From contig NW_022145606.1 in NCBI RefSeq assembly GCF_000002235.5, positions 16,558,254 to 16,622,253 of the forward strand: a stretch of 64,000 nt of DNA, in the 5' to 3' direction. The notes under the pieces were generated by a model. That model was not told the origin of the DNA and searched no databases. It saw only the letters and a list, made by a program, of their open reading frames with translations. The translations under genes were made by a program, and so were the position numbers. The stretch's first letter is position 1. Every line of letters starts with the position of its first letter. This document shows, one piece after another, positions 35,040-46,031 of the stretch. Source of the stretch: Strongylocentrotus purpuratus. Lineage: Eukaryota; Echinodermata; Echinoidea; Camarodonta; Strongylocentrotidae.

Positions 35040-35900
35040 TAGGGTGGCACAGTCCCCCCCCCCCCCCCCAACACTTTTTCAAGCACCCAAAAGTGTCCAT
35101 TTTTACATAGGAATAGTGCCCCTTCTACGTTACAACTCTGTTAAGTGCCCCTTTTCCTTCGACAAGTTCCCATTTTCATTTGCAATAAGTGTCCATTCTC
35201 CATTCTTACAATTGCCTTTTTAAATCTATGAGGAAGTGCCTATTTTCATTTACGAGAAGTGCCTCTTCCACTTTTGATACGTGCCCCTTTCACCTCTGAT
35301 AATTGCGCTATTCAAATCTGAGAGGTGCCTGTTTTACTTTGACAAGTGCCCCTTTTCCTTTGTAAGAAGCGGCCCTTCCCTTTTTATGGCTACCCCCATT
35401 TTATCTCGGATAAGCGCGGATTTTCACATGTACCCCTTTTCCTTTCTAATAAGTTCCCCTTTTCCAAATGATAAGTGCCCCATTAAAAAAGAGCCACTTC
35501 CCATTCTCATAAGTGCCCCTTCTCTGGTAAATTACCCTATTCAGGTACGAGAAGTTAATCCTTTTCACTTCAGATAAGTGCCCCCTTCACCTCTGATACA
35601 CGCCCTTCAATATATCTGATCGGTGCCCATTTTCTTTCAACTAATGCACATTTTCCTTTATTATAAGTGCCTCTTTTTATTCACATAAGTGCCCCTTTTT
35701 ATACCTGGTCATTGCCCCTTTCCAGGTGCGATAAGTGCCTCTTTTCACCTCTGATCATTTTCCTTTTAACAATGATACGTGCCTGTTTTCGTTTCAAATA
35801 TTAAAGGACCCTATCCCTTTTTCATAAATGCCCCTTGTCACCTCTGTATACCTTTCAAAATCTGATGGGCCGGAGCCCCTTTTCCGTCGACAAATGCCCA
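35040..35900. repeat. Degenerate ~24-bp minisatellite 'AAGTGCCCCTTTTC'
   Basis: About 830 bp of diverged units with consensus near AAGTGCCCCTTTTCCTTTGA; the strongest recurrences are GATAAGTGCCCC and TAAGTGCCCCTTTT. Roughly 30 or more units, each carrying substitutions, so the array is old. It is preceded by a C tract at 35057-35070 and by AGAGGCGGCCCTCCGAGG. Confidence 0.8.
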
Positions 35901-35904
35901 TTTC

Positions 35905-36980
35905 CTATTCTTATGACTGACTTCAAATGCATATTAGTTGTCTGTCGCCCTCTTTTGAGTGACACATTATCATAGCTCTGTGTTTGGAGGATCGGCATGG
36001 ATAGAAGAAAATAAATAAATCAATAAATCAATATTAACATAACTAAATCTCAAATTCGAATTCTGAAAGCAGTAGCCCCTAGTCTCTGATTGATCTGCTT
36101 TCATTAGAAGCAAAATCAAAACCAAGGAAAGTTATATTTAGGTTTGCAAAAAAAAAGATAAATTACTGGAAAGGTTATGTTGATATTAATACGAAAATTG
36201 CTATGTAATGAACAAAACTGGAACCTCGACCTCGGTCGATCGATCCTGGCCATAGTTTGTCATGCAATCTATTGGTAAGGGGGCCTTAGGGCTGCTCCTC
36301 CTATCAACAAAAAAAAGGTTCCATCCCCACAAATGAAACAAATAAGGTATATGGGGAAGAAAATGAAAAAAGAAAAGGAGTGAAGAAAGAAGAACAAATA
36401 TAAAGGGGACCTTATATCCTTGTATGTTCTTTTTGTTCAACCCTTGCCACTTTCTTTTGTGATGTATACCGTCACACCATGTAGCCTTAAAATTGATTTT
36501 ATACAGTGCACATGATTCAAATTGTTTCAAATTGGTACATGTTTAAATATTAAAAAGGGGAAAGTTCCATAAAGTTGGCTTAGAAAAAAATACTTATGTC
36601 TATAGGGGTATATATTTTATTAATATCTACATGGTTGAATTTTCCGAGTATACATCAGCAAACCCATTCCTTTAACCACAGGCTTATTCAATAGGTCTAA
36701 TATTTTTCCACAGCGCAGCACTTCGACATTTTGTAATTCAAGGGGGCGGGGGGATCCCGCGGTATTCCGAAATAAGTAAACAAAATAAAGAAAGAGTAGT
36801 TGAAGCCTTGAAGATTTAAGTCTATATCAGATTTAGCACAATCTGAATGTAGCTCTAACTATTCATGAAAGAAGATATGTTAACTAAACAATAAAAAGTA
36901 CATGAGCAGAGTTTTAATTATGTGTTCCAAAATCAATATAGAATCAGAGAGGCAAAATCTTTTCTATGGAATTCGGAGGG
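35905..36980. other. Gene-free upstream region
   Basis: Nothing recognised. Confidence 0.4.
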
Positions 36981-37011
36981 TAGGTGATATGTAAGGGGGA
37001 GGCAGGGGCGG

Positions 37012-37274
37012 ATCCAGCCAGCGCCAAGGGAGGGGGCCAAATAGGGGGCCCAATTCGTTATAAAATGTTTAGTGCCGAATCAACCAGCTGGCTAATAAGC
37101 GGGGGGGGGGGGGGGGGTAAGGAGTTCTATTTTATAAGTCAACATCCTACCCGCCCTACCCCCTCACGCCAGGGGGAGGGGCAGTCTTCTTCTTTTTTAT
37201 TGAACAAAAAATGTATCTGTTTTTTGGCCAGGGGAAGGGCCCGGGCCACCCCACCCTCTTAATCCGCCACTGGG
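37012..37274. mobile_element. hAT-like MITE candidate with CAGNGGCGGATC ends
   Basis: The left end CAGGGGCGGATCCAG faces the right end CTTAATCCGCCACTG, which inverts to CAGTGGCGGATTAAG: a terminal inverted repeat of about 14 bp starting CAG, as in many hAT elements. No 8-bp target duplication could be found, so the class is uncertain. G runs occur inside. Confidence 0.45.
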
Positions 37275-37329
37275 CCCATGACTGGGGTGGGGGGGGGGGG
37301 GGGGGTGGGGTGCCCGCTCTTCCAGGGGA

Positions 37330-38650
37330 AAAAAATGTTACATGGGCTCTTGCCTCGATATTGGAGAGCCGCAATAATTTTATGAAGGGATAAATTGGGG
37401 TAACAAAAACTAAATGCTCTAAATGAAATCAAATATAATATTTGATTTCTTTCTTCATTGAATGCAAAGACTCCTCATTGTTTTCGATGGAGGGAGTAGG
37501 GTCTACCCCTCCATGGCAAAGGGTGGATAGTAGCCCTATTATGGCACTCCTTTGAGTTGATTATTTATTTATTCATTCATTTTATTTCTTGAATTATTCA
37601 TTTCATGTTATTACTAATTACGCCACTGATGTCAATCCCTCTTGACTCACTTTGTGTATATAGTTTTAAACAAAACTATACCCATTTTTGGAGTGGGAAA
37701 CTGAGTTATTTATTGTTTGGTCTAATTTATTTTCAAACCTTTTCGACTTCTTCGTTCCTCGGCATTATGGGAGTTCATTTTGAGTACATTGATTTATATG
37801 TATACATCTAACTAAGGATGTCACGTAAAACTGTTCTAGAACCCATGCCCTTTTCCTTTTTTAAACAAACATCCGCAATGAAAACATCCGAGAACATAAT
37901 TTAACCGGAAAATGGTTAGTCTATTTTAATCAGAAAAGTGACTGGAGATTCAAGTCTACGACCATTTGGTCAATCAATTATGCAAATAACTTCAAGGCAC
38001 ACGAAAAGTGAACGTAGTTTATTGCGTAATAATGATAACCAGATACAGCCAAGCCTGAGTGTAAAGCCGTGAGTAAAACTGACTAGGAAAGAATTAATGA
38101 TTTAACGATATGAATGATTGTTGTGTACGTAACTGGCCAATGCAGTGTTGATGATAGGCCATGCATGAACGACATTCAAAGTTGCAGTTTGTAGTGAGAA
38201 ATGCGCTGTGCATGTGTAAGTACGTGCGTGCGACTGTGTTCATGTAGTCCCACGCATGCGTATTTTTGTAATACTCTGTTTGTAGTGAATTTCCTCCTCA
38301 AACTTTCGTCCAATCACTGAGCTATGAGGCATTTTACATTATGACGTAATACTGGAGAGTACTTCTAGACCTTCTTAGTGCCTTTGTTGTGATATTAGTC
38401 TAATGGGCCATAATTTCTACTTTAGATCGGATTTTGCTCAGCCCAGCATGGATAGGCACATTCATGGGGCACTAGAGGGCGCTTCGGTCGCGTACGAAAA
38501 TCTGAATGGCCTTGCTGCGGTGGGTCGGCAATAATCAGCCCAAAACTTGGATATGGGAGGGTGGAAGGATATATCTTTTTTATAATGTTATCCGGTCTTA
38601 CCCTTAACCATCCTATGTTTAATCTATGTAGGAATAACATGCGAGTATGA
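37330..38650. other. Gene-free upstream region
   Basis: No exon recognised. Confidence 0.4.
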
Positions 38651-39199
38651 TAAGAGAAACATCGGGACCGTAACTGAAGTAACTTTTAAAATATTAGCCT
38701 AGAAATGACCACCAAACGGAAAAAATTGACATTTTTTCCCGACAAATCTTCATAAAATCTGATTTATAAACAATTCACATCTAGGTACACTAATACAAAT
38801 ACGATTTTCTGAAAATTCAGGTATGATTTTTTAAGTTTCTTTCAAGTATATTTCTGCGCATTGCAGCGCCAATATTCTTCACTGCTTCAAAATCACCCTT
38901 GATTTTTTTTTTGCAACGAATTTGATACGAGGTCCGCGAGTGTTCCCCGTTCCTTGCGTGTTGAAAGTTTGGTAATACATAGTTTGCATTGACTCGCGCA
39001 CGAAAAAATGGTCAAAAACAAAATGTCAAATGAAGAAATAAACAAGCTTTTGTATAGTTATAAGAGTTCTACCGAGGTTTCTTTGTCGATTTAATTTATT
39101 ATATAGTCTCAATTAGCATTCAGAATTATCTCACTGAAAAGTTAAGAAACCGACGATGTTCTCGATCGTAGTTATTTTCATTTTGCCAGCAGCCGATCT

Positions 39200-39400
39200 A
39201 GCGTTGTTTGGGCAAAAAGCTAGGCCGCTGCCTTCCCACCGCGAACCTTTCCGAGTCCCGCTAAAATGGCGCGCTGCGGAGCTCCGAAGCTGCGTTGGTA
39301 TCGCTGCAAACTCTCAGCCGGCTAGCTCCCCACGACGGACCATTTGCGGTATGGTGAGAGTGTGTGTGTGAGGTATGATTTTGGATTCGAGAACGCACTG
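39200..39400 (+). promoter_or_regulatory. Probable TSSC4 promoter and 5' non-coding exon
   Basis: A locally G+C- and CpG-rich island in an A+T-rich region, with AAAATGGCGCGC (YY1-like core AAATGGCG) near 39265. GT donors follow at 39352 (ATG|GTGAGA) and 39372 (GAG|GTATGA). The coding exon has a splice acceptor at 40121-40123 just before its ATG, so an upstream non-coding exon must exist; this is the best candidate. Exact start and donor are inferred. Confidence 0.4.
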
Positions 39401-39851
39401 TGTTTTCTTTAACGCTTATCCATCTTTTTGGTCTGTATGCTTACATGAGACACATGTGACCCTCAACATAGGGTCTACGTGTACTTCCATTTTAAAACTA
39501 AAATTTAGAAATACATTGTAATTAATCTCTTAGCATTTGATTTATTAGTAACTTTCATTTGGCCACTTTGCATGAGGCTTTTTTCCCTCAAAAATATTTA
39601 GATGGCATGTAATACTACCGTATTTACTGTCCCTTATTCTTTTTAAAGAGTAGCGAAAATTACACAAACTGAACATGGCACGTGTCCCTTTTTTAACTTA
39701 TTTTTGTCTGATCCAACCTTTTTTCTAGGGTTATCAATGTGATACATATGATGTAATATCATTTGGTTTACTACACATGGAAGTTCTACAGAATTCCACC
39801 ACTTGTACATTGTATTAGAGTAGGGGTCAAGAATGTTACAAATAGCATTAA

Positions 39852-40000
39852 GAAAAGGCTGAGTTCTGGGAAGAGGTGAAAAATAATTTGTGAGCGTTAT
39901 CATTGTTATTATGAAAGTGTGGAAGAACATCAGAGAACAAAAAATGTTCCTTGAAATTAAACATGGCTCTTCACATGCCTTCATATATTTTAAATATGCC
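39852..40000. mobile_element. Partial TTAA-family MITE (GAGTTCTGG family)
   Basis: TTAA at 39848-39851 followed by GAAAAGGCTGAGTTCTGGGA and AATTTGTGAGCGTTATCATT, shared with the left half of the element at 62601-62999. The right end is missing. Confidence 0.55.
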
Positions 40001-40084
40001 AAGTAACTGTGGATAGCTGCAGATAAGTAGTGAACAGGAACAGAAATATCTTCGGCTTGAATTTATGCATACATTTTAAATTTA

Positions 40085-40123
40085 TTCTCTCTATCTCTCT
40101 CTCTCTCTCTCTCTGTTCAACAG
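40085..40123 (+). promoter_or_regulatory. (CT)n polypyrimidine tract and acceptor before TSSC4 coding exon
   Basis: A CT microsatellite of about 30 bp ends at TTCAACAG, giving a near-ideal 3' splice site 29 bp before the TSSC4 start codon. It serves both as a microsatellite and as the splicing pyrimidine tract. Confidence 0.75.
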
Positions 40124-40152
40124 ATATCTTCTGATGAGATAAAGACATCACA

Positions 40153-41106
40153 ATGTCGTCGTTCAACCTGAACACAGGACAGGGTAGATCCCTGAGAGGG
40201 TTTGAGAACAGATCCAGCGATGTCTTCGGTTCTCTTGGTGGTCTAGAGAAGAACTACGATGAAGCTGTGAAGGAGAGAGGACCGGATGAATTCATAGACG
40301 AGGACAGAAGAGAAAGCCCAGAGAGGGACTTCAAGAAACCTGCCCCTCCCCGTCCCGATAGTGGTAGAGGCCGTAGTGAGCATGGAAGCAGGGGAGGATG
40401 GGATCGTCCATGTTGGAGGGGGAGGGGTGGCAGGTTGTCCTACCGAGGAGGCCGAGGGAGGCAAAATAAAACACCGGACCACGAGGTGCATCCTGAACGA
40501 TGGACCGAGTACAGCCTGGAAGACACCGACATCTCCGGAGAGTCCTCCAACAAGAGAGCCGCTGTAGACTTCCTCAGGGATCTCCGTAAAAGAAAAGCCG
40601 ATGAACAGCACCCAGAGGAATGGGATGCCAAGCTACATTGCGGTAAAGTGGAGTACAAAAAGCCTGTCCTGAAGTCTACTACTGATGAGAGCGATCAAGA
40701 TGGTAAGAGACAGAGCTATGGCGATGTTCATAAAATGGCAGAGTTCCAGTTCGGACAATCGAAACCTAAAGTAAGAAAGCCTAATTTGTCTGAAGCATCA
40801 GGTAGCGGGCGCAGTACAGTGGCATCAGACTCAATCAGCCTAGGTCATTTGGGTGAAGAGGAAGAAGCCAGCCAATCAGAAAGCTCCATTAGACAAACCA
40901 ACCAATCAAGCGACAGTAGAATCCACCCCATCCAATCAGAATCATCTGAAAAGACTATTGAGAATGACTCTGAAGAAGGAAAGGGATCGCAGAAGTCTGA
41001 TGGCGATGGCAGAAGCAAAACTGAGATGCCCATTTTCCAAAGAAAAGCAGGGAAAGGAAAGAAACACATTCGGGGGAGGAAGACGGAAGAAGAAGATGAC
41101 CAATAA
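40153..41106 (+). CDS. TSSC4: TSSC4, U5 snRNP assembly/recycling factor
   Basis: 317 codons in a single exon. TSSC4 is known in vertebrates as a nuclear chaperone-like factor that binds U5 snRNP and PRPF19 to aid U5 and tri-snRNP assembly. The diagnostic family block is HPERWTEYSLED (residues 113-124) followed by SSNKRAAVDFLRDL (131-144). An N-terminal SLRGFENRSSDVFGSL block (13-28) and KVEYKKPV (165-172) also match the family order. Between them is an Arg/Gly-rich stretch (82-103); the C-terminal third is low-complexity, acidic/serine-rich and ends in basic clusters, consistent with a disordered nuclear protein. The start is supported by an in-frame TGA at 40135-40137 and a splice acceptor at 40121-40123 with a (CT)n pyrimidine tract. 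Human TSSC4 is 329 residues and also has one coding exon. Confidence 0.92.
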   Translation: MSSFNLNTGQGRSLRGFENRSSDVFGSLGGLEKNYDEAVKERGPDEFIDEDRRESPERDFKKPAPPRPDSGRGRSEHGSRGGWDRPCWRGRGGRLSYRGGRGRQNKTPDHEVHPERWTEYSLEDTDISGESSNKRAAVDFLRDLRKRKADEQHPEEWDAKLHCGKVEYKKPVLKSTTDESDQDGKRQSYGDVHKMAEFQFGQSKPKVRKPNLSEASGSGRSTVASDSISLGHLGEEEEASQSESSIRQTNQSSDSRIHPIQSESSEKTIENDSEEGKGSQKSDGDGRSKTEMPIFQRKAGKGKKHIRGRKTEEEDDQ

Positions 41107-41107
41107 A
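41102..41107 (+). terminator. AATAAA overlapping the TSSC4 stop codon
   Basis: The last codons read GAC CAA TAA A, so the canonical polyadenylation hexamer AATAAA contains the stop codon. Use of this signal would leave a 3' UTR of only some 10-30 nt; longer transcripts from later signals are equally possible. Confidence 0.35.
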
Positions 41108-41840
41108 TTAAAATGCTAGTTTGTACTTGCTATCTGGACATGAACAGATTGATTAAGTTATTTGTGCCAAGTGTTTAATTTCCCACTGACCCACCCCAAT
41201 ACTTGATGATAGGTGCTGCTCATGAAACTTATACAAATCAACTTATCATACATACAAACAGTACTTTGTTCTCTCTTTCCACCACAGTAATATACAGGTG
41301 GAGTTTGGGAGTTAATATTTGGAAAGGCACATAGTCAGACACTTCCATGTTTAAAAGTTCTGTTGTTCACTTGCTAAGTTATCCATGAAACAAGGTGTTC
41401 CAAAGATGATAGCCTTTGTATAAGCTTCAACAAAACGTGCACATAACTTTGCTCAGTGAGAAGGAAAACAAAGAAAAGAGCCTTAAAGTGATGATCTTGT
41501 TTGCAATTTTTCAAATCAATTGTTTTAGGAGATATTTGAGAACATGAATTTCATAACGTACATCCTATGGAATGTAAAAAATATGCTGAAACATTGTTAA
41601 AGAATTGTGTTTTAGCAGAATTAAGCTATTTGGGGGGAAAAGGGATGGCATTTTTTTTTAATGAAGTTTAATAGTTGCATGCAACAAAGGCCTCCAAGTG
41701 TTCTTCATCTATCTTTGTTTCATAATATACAGAAACGTAAAGCATGCTACACTTCTGTCATTTTATTTTGCCATAGTTGTCGGTGTCATGTGCGAGTGGG
41801 CTTAATGTTAAAAAACATGGTTACGCATTTCCAGGGATAT
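41107..41840 (+). other. TSSC4 downstream flank / possible 3' UTR
   Basis: A+T-rich, no repeat or exon recognised. Confidence 0.4.
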
Positions 41841-41844
41841 AAAA

Positions 41845-41990
41845 CAAATATACAATGACTCATTCTCGAAACAAGCTAAAATTATTTGCACTCAGGAACA
41901 TCAATAGAACTATTCTCCCTCGGGTGATGTTCCTTCGATGCGAATAGTTTCAGCTAGATCCCCGAGTGTCATTGTATATTTGTATATTAG
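41845..41990. mobile_element. Foldback element 1 downstream of TSSC4
   Basis: Inverted arms ACAAATATACAATGACTC (left) and GAGTGTCATTGTATATTTGT (right), with inner GAACATCAATAGAACTATTC against GAATAGTTTC-type partial pairing. About 145 bp, no target duplication identified. Confidence 0.6.
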
Positions 41991-41992
41991 TG

Positions 41993-42121
41993 TAATTTCA
42001 ATTATCTGAATGTGAATTGCATACATTAGTAGTTTTTAGGTAGGACAAACATTATGTCCTGTCCTACCTAAAAGCACATAATATATATATGCAATTCACA
42101 TTTTGACTATTGAAATACAAT
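41993..42121. mobile_element. Foldback element 2 (long hairpin)
   Basis: A hairpin of about 130 bp: TTTTAGGTAGGAC faces GTCCTACCTAAAA across a loop of about 14 nt, continuing outward through GAATGTGAATTGCAT against ATGCAATTCACATT and ATTTCAATTATC against AATAGT..TTGAAAT with small bulges. It is either a MITE or a structured RNA; the dense MITE background favours the former. Confidence 0.6.
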
Positions 42122-42124
42122 TAT

Positions 42125-43190
42125 TCATAATGAATGAATTAAATAATTTGAAACGAGGCACTTGATAAAGGTTTGTGCATTAAATTTGATTACATTATGA
42201 AAAATGGCCTTTTGAGACACCACTGCATGCCTGCCAGGCCTGACCCGTACAGTGAGACACGTCCTATAGGGGCAAGGTCATCTTTTTGTTAAACAAAATG
42301 TGTTTTGTTTCTTTGATGCATCAATACATCTATTGCTCATCCAGGTCATAAGTGTTCATGATGAATAAGCCAGTTCACGGTTGCAGTCTGAGCATGAACA
42401 GATAAAGGTCATTGCAGAACGAATTGTGAAATACATGGAGACGAAATACTGGATACATGCTCATGAAAGTTATGTAATTATTATTCATTTATGCACTCAA
42501 TGATACACAGGTGGAAGTATTCTTTGAAAAGAGGAAACAAAGGCTAGTTATGAAGCACCTCCATCGCTGTAGGAGTGATTATTTCAAAATATACAAAGTG
42601 GGACCTCTTCACGTTTTGAAGATCTGTGGATATTCGGGGTCATTGCAGTAATGTGCTAACCGTGAACTGGTCTATTGTATTTACAAAAAAGAATATTTAA
42701 ATTTGATGTGTGAATTAAAAGCTTCTGTGAAGTATGCATTAGATAGAATATGCTTTTCTTTCTCCTGATTTATTGAAAATGGACTGTGTAAATATGAATT
42801 ATGCGGTAAGGCATACAAATTATGATATTATACACAATTTAATACATTTCTTATTTGATATATTTATTATTATTATTTAAAAAAAAAAATCATTGAATAC
42901 TAAACAAGAGCACATTTGGAAATGTAGGTACTGTTCATGTAGCTAAAATTCTTGCACTTTTGTTTACTCTCTCTCTTTCCCTCTTCACCTGTTTGTGATC
43001 TGTCTGGTGTATTTTAACTTGAAATTTAAAATTAATTGCATTTTCATCAAGTCTTCCATCATGAAACAATTATGGGCATTCTCCCATAAATTCATGAGTC
43101 ATTCTTTTTTAAATTCACCTATCTTGCCTGACAATATTGATGCTGTCAATAGAACATTTGATTATCCTCTAATTTTCTGGATTTCTTTAC
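42125..43190. other. Gene-free stretch
   Basis: A+T-rich, nothing recognised. Confidence 0.4.
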
Positions 43191-43194
43191 CCCT

Positions 43195-43437
43195 TATCTC
43201 TCCTTCTCCCCCTCCCTCACTCTCTTTCGCTCCTCCTCCCTCTCTCTCTCTCTCTCCGTCTTCCCCCTCTCTGTCTCTTTATACACATCATTATCTTTCT
43301 ATCTACCCCTCCTCTCTCTTTTTCTTTAGTCCCTCTCTGTTGTCTCTCTCTATCTTCCCTTTCTTTCTCTCTCGTGTCCCTCTCGCTGTCTCTCTCTCTC
43401 TCTCTCCCTATCCTTTTCTCTCGTGTCCCTCTCGCTG

Positions 43438-43470
<33 letters not shown>

Positions 43471-43575
43471 GTCCCTCTCTCTTCCAATACATTATCTTTC
43501 TGTCTACCTCTCCTCTCTTTTTCTTTTCTTTTTTTCTTTCTCACAATTTTCTCTCACACTTCTCTTTCTTTCAAA
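43195..43575. repeat. CT-rich low-complexity region with internal duplication
   Basis: About 380 bp of CT/CTT repeats. TCTCTCGTGTCCCTCTCGCT recurs twice, about 50 bp apart near 43370 and 43418. It underlies a 248-codon plus-strand ORF that is not a gene. Confidence 0.9.
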
Positions 43576-43973
43576 TACTAGAATAAAAAGGAGTCGTTAT
43601 AAAAGAAGGACACAGAACAGCTCCATGGTTTACATCTTTCTTACAATTTCAATGTATGTGCATTGTTATTGCCGTTTTGATAACCTTTCACCACACATGA
43701 TCCACAGTACACATAGCAATTGCAAATTTCCCTCAGAATAGCAGTCATGGTTGTCTGAAAAATTACTGTTTCAAATGAAATTTACATAATTCTTGAATAA
43801 ATGTATAACTAATATTAAAATTTCTACCCAAAATATCAAGTTTGATCACTATGGTAATTAAATTTCATTGAATTACTCCATACCTTCTTCTTCTCGATGT
43901 ATTTACACGTACAACAACATTATTTTCTCTTGTGCTTCTTTCTCTCAGCCATGTGTACCATTTTGCCCTTTTT

Positions 43974-44556
43974 AGCATTTATATCTCTCTTGTTACTATA
44001 TTTTATTTGTCTTTGGTATTACTGAAAAGACTGATTATTCCCCTTTACAATGATATCCCATTTGTAATTATTATGCAATCATGAAATGTGCAGTACAGCT
44101 GAATACGGGGCCAAGTCAGATGCGAAATGTTGCAAAATGCATTTGTATTGTCTACGGTGAATATTTCATTTGTTTCGAGGATGGATTGTACATGTATTTA
44201 ATGAATTTGAGTGGACATGCATGAATGCCACTTGTATTCTCTGCTATTCTTTGGAGAAAGAACATGTTTTGAATGATGTTGAGGTGACCATTCTCAAAGT
44301 GCAATATGTTGATGGAATGTTTTTTAAATCAACTGATTGTTACATAATCATTGTTTAAGTTTTAATCAGATTGAAAATATAACAATGCATTTTGCAACAT
44401 TTTACTTTTGACTTGGCCCCAAATTCAGGTGTACTGCACATTCCATAATTACAACTTACAAATTTGACATCTTTGTACAGGGGAATAAACAGGCTTTTCA
44501 ATCGTACCAGCATCAAGAGCGATTATAGTAACAAGAGATATCAACGCTCTAACATT
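43974..44556. mobile_element. Large foldback element with ~190-bp arms
   Basis: A 580-bp inverted repeat. Left-arm blocks CTTGTTACTATA, TTATTCCCCTTTACAA, ATGTGCAGTACAGCTGAAT, GGGGCCAAGTCA and TTGCAAAATGCATTTG pair in order with right-arm TATAGTAACAAG, TTGTACAGGGGAATAA, ATTCAGGTGTACTGCACATT, TGACTTGGCCCC and CAATGCATTTTGCAA. The arms differ by scattered substitutions; the centre encodes nothing recognisable. Confidence 0.8.
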
Positions 44557-44559
44557 AAT

Positions 44560-45780
44560 TGCAGAACTTTTCTTAGGAGTTTAGATACCTTACACTACAG
44601 TATATTTCCCAAATAAATGCTTGATTTCACATAAAATAAAAAAAATGCAGCAGGAGTGTAAAACAATACAATTTACAGACACTTATCACAAATATATGTA
44701 CATGACGAAAACTTGAAAGAATAATTTGAAACAAATTTTGCTTAAAAAGAAACAATTCTTGGGTTCAATTACACAAAGACATAACTCCATATTTTGCCAA
44801 AATGAGTATTTGATATCAAAATGTTCAGAAAAATGTGGGCTTTCCATGAAACTCAAAGATTTAACCCCAAGTGCTCAGTGACACATAAACCACTTTTTCT
44901 CACAGTGGAATTACGTCTGTGTGTCACTGACCCCTCAAATTAATTGTGCAAAAATAATAATTCTAGCAATACAAGGTAAAATCATGCCTTTCTTATACAA
45001 TGTCAAACAACCTACTGTCATCAAGTCATTGGGTGTGTGGCGGTTTAAAGACAAATATTGCCGATATTCACACTGTATATTCACATTGTAGTCTGTTAAC
45101 ATACTGTTTGGTCCACTACTGTTTCCCTATAAAACAGAGCTGCCTAATAGTGGCAACCACTCTATAAAGGCCACTTTGCTACAGAGGTCACCAGTATGGC
45201 CTCACTTTACAGAAATATGTGTTGTTGAACCTTTCTCAAAATGCCACCTGTCTACAGTGGCTTCAGTTTCCCCTCCTTTTTGTGGCCTTTAACGACAGGT
45301 TTTACTGGACATTGAAACTTGTCATATACATCACTGTTCAATACATGCAGAACAAACTCTCATAACTATTAGGTCATTTTACTGTTCCACTTTTATGTAT
45401 TCTATTTGTTTTCCAGCCTTCATATATTACAAAGATATTACGAAGATACACCAATGACATGGTAGCCTGTACTTCAATAGAAGAAAGGTTGTGATACAAA
45501 AATTTCGCTGGTCCTACTAGTTCAATAATTCTCCACTGTAAGTATATGTTCATATATCTAAATTGATATCAGCCAAGGGGTGTTGGTCAATAATTGAATA
45601 TAGAGCATTGCATAGGTGGTGACAACTATATAACAAAACCTCACAAGTGTAAGATAAGTAACTGCCAGAAGGCACTATCTCATATTATAAGATGACGATC
45701 GAAGCGGATCCTAATTGAATGATTGGTTGGGAGCGTACATGTGACCAGGCATTTATTTTGCCTATCACATGATTTTGATA
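44560..45780. other. Intergenic region with a diverged AAAGGCCAC repeat
   Basis: No exon recognised. 45120-45320 contains several variants of CTATAAAGGCCAC / TGTCTACAGTGGC, resembling the inverted-repeat element at 55136-55312. Confidence 0.35.
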
Positions 45781-46031
45781 ATGACCGGTCATTAATTAGC
45801 AAATACTAATGACCGGTCATTAGTAAAATCATGTTCTAAAACATCATTTTATAACACAAATAAAATGTCATGCATGTAATAAAACAAATAATACACATCA
45901 TTTGTTCGGGCATTAGTAAAAATCACCCACACTCGGTCCTTTGAAGTCCAGTCCAAACACCATCGGCTATCGTCTTGGGTGTGTTGGACCGTTCCAAAGA
46001 TGACTTGTGTGGGTAATTCTTACTAATGCCC
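45781..46031. mobile_element. Pair of palindromic elements
   Basis: The 12-bp palindrome ATGACCGGTCAT occurs at 45781-45792 and 45809-45820. It is followed by a foldback element at 45908-46031, whose ends GGGCATTAGTAA and TTACTAATGCCC are exact inverses and whose inner GTGTGGG/CCCACAC also pair. Confidence 0.6.

Noticed and set aside
39156..39371. 71-codon plus-strand ORF upstream of TSSC4
   Set aside because: Lies in the CpG-rich presumed promoter/5' exon; no family resemblance, and the TSSC4 coding exon has its own start with an upstream in-frame stop.
42995..43741. 248-codon plus-strand ORF, the second longest ORF in the window
   Set aside because: Central 120 codons are a CT microsatellite and the flanks have no family resemblance or splice context.
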